Shown piece after piece: positions 61,759-64,000 of a stretch of 64,000 nucleotides of DNA (position 1 is the first letter of the stretch; each line of letters opens with the position of its first letter). The translations under genes were made by a program, and so were the position numbers. Source of the DNA: Phytophthora colocasiae. Its lineage: Eukaryota; Oomycota; Peronosporomycetes; Peronosporales; Peronosporaceae. The stretch spans positions 372,001-436,000 of the forward strand of contig JAGKQI010000026.1 in the NCBI GenBank assembly GCA_018806915.1. Direction: 5' to 3'. The notes beneath the pieces were generated by a model that was given only the letters and a program-made list of their open reading frames with translations, was not told the DNA's origin and did no database searches.

Positions 61759-63004
61759 TCAGAGATCCCAGTATGTGACGTTGGGGTCACGCTGTGAGTC
61801 GTTCTTCACTGGCAGGACTGTAGGTTGTACGACAGGAGGCAATTGCTGTTGCTGCTGCTGCTGCTTCTTCTTGAGGTTTTGGTACTTTTTCTTCTGGTAG
61901 CGCTCGTACAGTGTGCGTGGCGCTAGAGTGCACAAGAGCCCGACACAGGCCAATGACAGCGAGACGGCTGCGAAAACCAGGTACTTGGAGCGGCGTGTAT
62001 TGTTGGCCTCCTGGAGCTCAGGAGCGACTGTGATTGCAGCAACGTCGACGGATCCACTTGAGCTGCTGGAGCTTTGTTTACCGTACTTAGCGTTGAAGAC
62101 GTCGTCTGGAAGCACGCAGAGCAGCGTGTCCTGCACGTAGCGATACAGTGCGTCACTGTCGGAGCACGTCAGACTTGTGGTTATTGAGACGTTGAACGTT
62201 TGCAGACTAGCGAAACTCGTGGCATCTGACTGCCGGACCTCGAACTCGACCAGCTTCACGCTTGACGTGATGGTCATCGCCTTTAAAGAGCTCGGGAAGA
62301 TGACGCCGCCGATACTTGCGATGGGGTTATTTGAGAGATTTAGCGTCACGACCGAGTCTGGGAAGGAGAAATTGTGTAAACTTGATAGTTTGCCATTTGC
62401 TGCAGACCTGCAAACCACAAGAACGATTTTGTAGTCATTAGATGAGGTCCAGCAATCGACAGTTCTGATACTTACAACTTCGTGAGGCCACTAGGAAATG
62501 AGAAGTTTTGAAAAGAGGAAAAGGAGTTTTTGGACAGGTCACTGAATCAACAGGTAAGTTACTCGTCAGTAAGTTTGATAAGTCTAAGACTGCAGCATCG
62601 AACGTACAGCGTCTTAACAGTTGATGGGATAGAAACATTCTGCAGTGATGAAAGACTGTTGTTCTTGAGGTTTCTGTAATGAAGAAACAGCATCAGTGAC
62701 AAAACCTTATTCCCAACAACAATCTACCTACGTACAGCTGCATGACGGAAGGTAAACTCTTCACGTAGACGATTTTATTGTTGCTTAAGTCCAACTGCGT
62801 GGTTCCATCGCTGGTAGTGATCACCCTCACGACTTTGGAGCTGCAGTCTACAAAGTCGATCTGTGCCGCAGCGAACGTAGTCGACGCGGTGTAGTTCGAC
62901 ACCGTTGGAGCAGTAATAGAGCACGCTGTAGCAGCTTCAGCCAGACTGAAAACACTACCAGCAGCAATACCAGCCATGCACATCACCCATACTGCTCGCT
63001 TCAT
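61759..63004 (-). CDS. Gene A8: secreted/membrane LRR protein, intact
   Basis: The second copy, with A1, that keeps the whole reading frame: signal peptide from ATG 63004, LRR exons, TM helix Y-L-V-F-A-A-V-S-L-S-L-A-C-V-G-L-L and basic tail. Its Gln run is seven and is followed directly by L-P-P, without the His seen in other copies. Same four-exon, phase-2 layout as A1. Confidence 0.8.
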
Positions 63005-63105
63005 TGTGGACTTAATTTTAGGCGACTCCAGTAGCCGACCACTTGACTTGGTTTGAATAAGTACGACATCGTTTTGGAACCGGTTCGGAACCTCGGATGA
63101 ATTGA

Positions 63106-64000
63106 CTACCGCACACGGCACTTGACCGAGGAGCTCTTGACTTCCTTATCCTCTCCCAGGAATTGAAGTGAAAATTGATCACAGGAATCGGCAAACCGAA
63201 CATGAACGATCTGAACACGCCGATACTGCGGAAATTGATACACTTCGTCCAACGTGTGCCCAATGGGAACGAAGTTGACAACGAGCATCCGGTCGACTTT
63301 GAACTGTCGTCTGTACTTGTCTGCTTGTTCTGCGGCAGCTTCGATCTCTGATTCCCGTAATTGATTTGACTTCAACTCGTACGCGACTCGGACACCATTG
63401 GTGATTAGAATATCGGCTCTCCTTCGGCTGCCTGGAGTGTTTACTTCAGCATAAATACCCCTGGTCAGTGGTCCCTTCTTCAAGATATCCCGAAATGTCG
63501 AGTACAGCTCGTGATGAAATACAAACTCACTGAGTGCTTGTCGATTCCTCACAAGATGATTCGAAATAGTTTTGGGGTACACTTGACCAAGCGCAACAGA
63601 CAAGAGCACCACTGGGTCATCGGTATTAGCAGCTTGATGAATTTCCCGCTCTGGGAGGGCTTCGACACAAACTCGACACATCATCTCAGATACAATGGCC
63701 AATTCACCACTGCTTCCTTGAACCACAATCCCCATTCTCAATAATGGGTCAACGAGTCGCCTTTGCTGATCGCCCCTGACTGCAATGCCACAGTACCCCT
63801 CGACAGTGCTAGCCGTCAAACTCCCATTGTCTTCAAGTATGTATTTGAGTGCCTCCCACTCCAACTCAGTCAAGCTGCGCAGATCGCCTTGTATGCGGTG
63901 ATAGGTGTTGTTGTACTGCGTCAAGTACCCGGAAAATGCTCCCATTTTGAACCACGGTTCCCATTCTTGCCACTCCAGAGTCCACTTGTCGTGGTCAACC
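63106..64000 (-). CDS. Gene B8: CR-type effector, C-terminal part (cut by window end)
   Basis: The last 297 codons are open to the window edge and very close to the corresponding part of B5 (both end S-S-S-V-K-C-R-V-R and have P-Q-Y-R-R-V). The winged-helix-like middle and the nuclease motifs A-D-I-L-I and A-Y-E-L-K are intact. The header and NTPase lie outside the window, so intactness is unknown. Confidence 0.75.
   Translation of the reverse strand, partial: VDHDKWTLEWQEWEPWFKMGAFSGYLTQYNNTYHRIQGDLRSLTELEWEALKYILEDNGSLTASTVEGYCGIAVRGDQQRRLVDPLLRMGIVVQGSSGELAIVSEMMCRVCVEALPEREIHQAANTDDPVVLLSVALGQVYPKTISNHLVRNRQALSEFVFHHELYSTFRDILKKGPLTRGIYAEVNTPGSRRRADILITNGVRVAYELKSNQLRESEIEAAAEQADKYRRQFKVDRMLVVNFVPIGHTLDEVYQFPQYRRVQIVHVRFADSCDQFSLQFLGEDKEVKSSSVKCRVR

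Larger units (their letters stand above)
34915..64000 (-). repeat. Tandem array of two-gene (B-A) effector cassettes, eight units
   Basis: From about 34,915 to the window end the DNA consists of repeated units of 3.61-3.87 kb. On the minus strand each unit runs: spacer, gene B (CR-type effector), about 100-125 bp, gene A (LRR protein), palindrome. A-gene stops in the full frame fall at 35038, 38851, 42463, 46328, 50197, 54056, 57904 and 61759. The array continues past the window end. Units 3-5 and 6-8 align at an offset of about 11,561-11,593 bp, so three units form a higher-order repeat; units 1-2 align to 4-5 at about 11,290-11,346 bp. No transposase, reverse transcriptase or target-site duplication is visible. 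Confidence 0.95.

Noticed and set aside
34915..64000. Array units as DNA transposons
   Set aside because: No transposase, reverse transcriptase, terminal inverted repeats at unit ends or target-site duplications; the palindromes are internal and single per boundary. CR nucleases may derive from transposons historically, but these units look like segmental tandem duplication.
34915..64000. CRISPR-like array
   Set aside because: Repeats are kilobase genes in a eukaryotic genome; no short regularly spaced direct repeats with unique spacers.

Overview
This window looks like nuclear DNA of a plant-pathogenic oomycete, most likely Phytophthora or a close relative. The evidence is tightly packed genes on both strands, short GT-AG introns (about 35-90 nt), ordinary eukaryotic housekeeping genes, an oomycete-type coiled-coil/START-like regulator (M96-like), and a large tandem family of Crinkler (CRN/CR)-type effector genes. 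There is no sign of prokaryotic organisation.

Region 1 (1-34,850) is a gene-dense housekeeping block with about 25 genes, mostly single-copy and conserved. In order they are: the 3' end of a TRAPPC2/sedlin-like gene, RPS19, NOP58, a small unassigned ORF pair, EMC7, an ASPM-C-terminus-like protein, an M96-like regulator, a LarA-like (DUF2088) enzyme with seven exons, NDUFA8, LSM1 (five small exons), NDUFA5, UTP3/SAS10, UQCC1/CBP3 with a WW domain, CMC2, TIM13, RPS21, prefoldin subunit 2, a coiled-coil protein, mitochondrial acyl carrier protein, an FYV7/CCDC59-like protein, WDR59, NAA25, SCO1, a NUP50-like nucleoporin, POL5/MYBBP1A and SEC61-beta. Two themes recur: ribosome biogenesis (NOP58, SAS10, FYV7, POL5, RPS19, RPS21) and respiratory-chain assembly (NDUFA8, NDUFA5, UQCC1, CMC2, TIM13, ACP, SCO1). 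Spacing is tight; the WDR59 stop and the FYV7 start are 17 bp apart.

Region 2 (about 34,915 to the end) is different. It holds seven complete and one truncated tandem units of about 3.6-3.9 kb, all on the minus strand. Each unit has gene B followed by gene A about 100 bp downstream, then a spacer. Gene B (672-687 aa) has a Crinkler-like ubiquitin-fold header, a KKRR nuclear-localisation-like patch, a P-loop NTPase (Walker A and B visible) and a C-terminal PD-(D/E)XK nuclease-like domain. Gene A encodes a small secreted or membrane-anchored leucine-rich-repeat protein: signal peptide, LRRs carried on exact 66-nt phase-2 exons, one TM helix and a poly-Q tail. A 34-nt near-perfect palindrome lies about 10 bp after every A stop codon. 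B genes fall into two header subfamilies, each with its own upstream spacer, plus one chimera. Three units form a higher-order repeat of about 11.57 kb.

The array is evolving quickly. Three of the seven complete B copies are frameshifted (B1, B3, B5). One intact copy has lost the nuclease aspartate (B4). Three copies carry Glu-to-Gly in Walker B. Six of eight A copies have lost the TM reading frame, five of them by the same 4-nt deletion. The repeated pairing of a CR-type nuclease effector with a secreted/membrane LRR protein, in units marked by a conserved palindrome, is the strongest candidate here for an undescribed system. Whether the pair acts together is inference.
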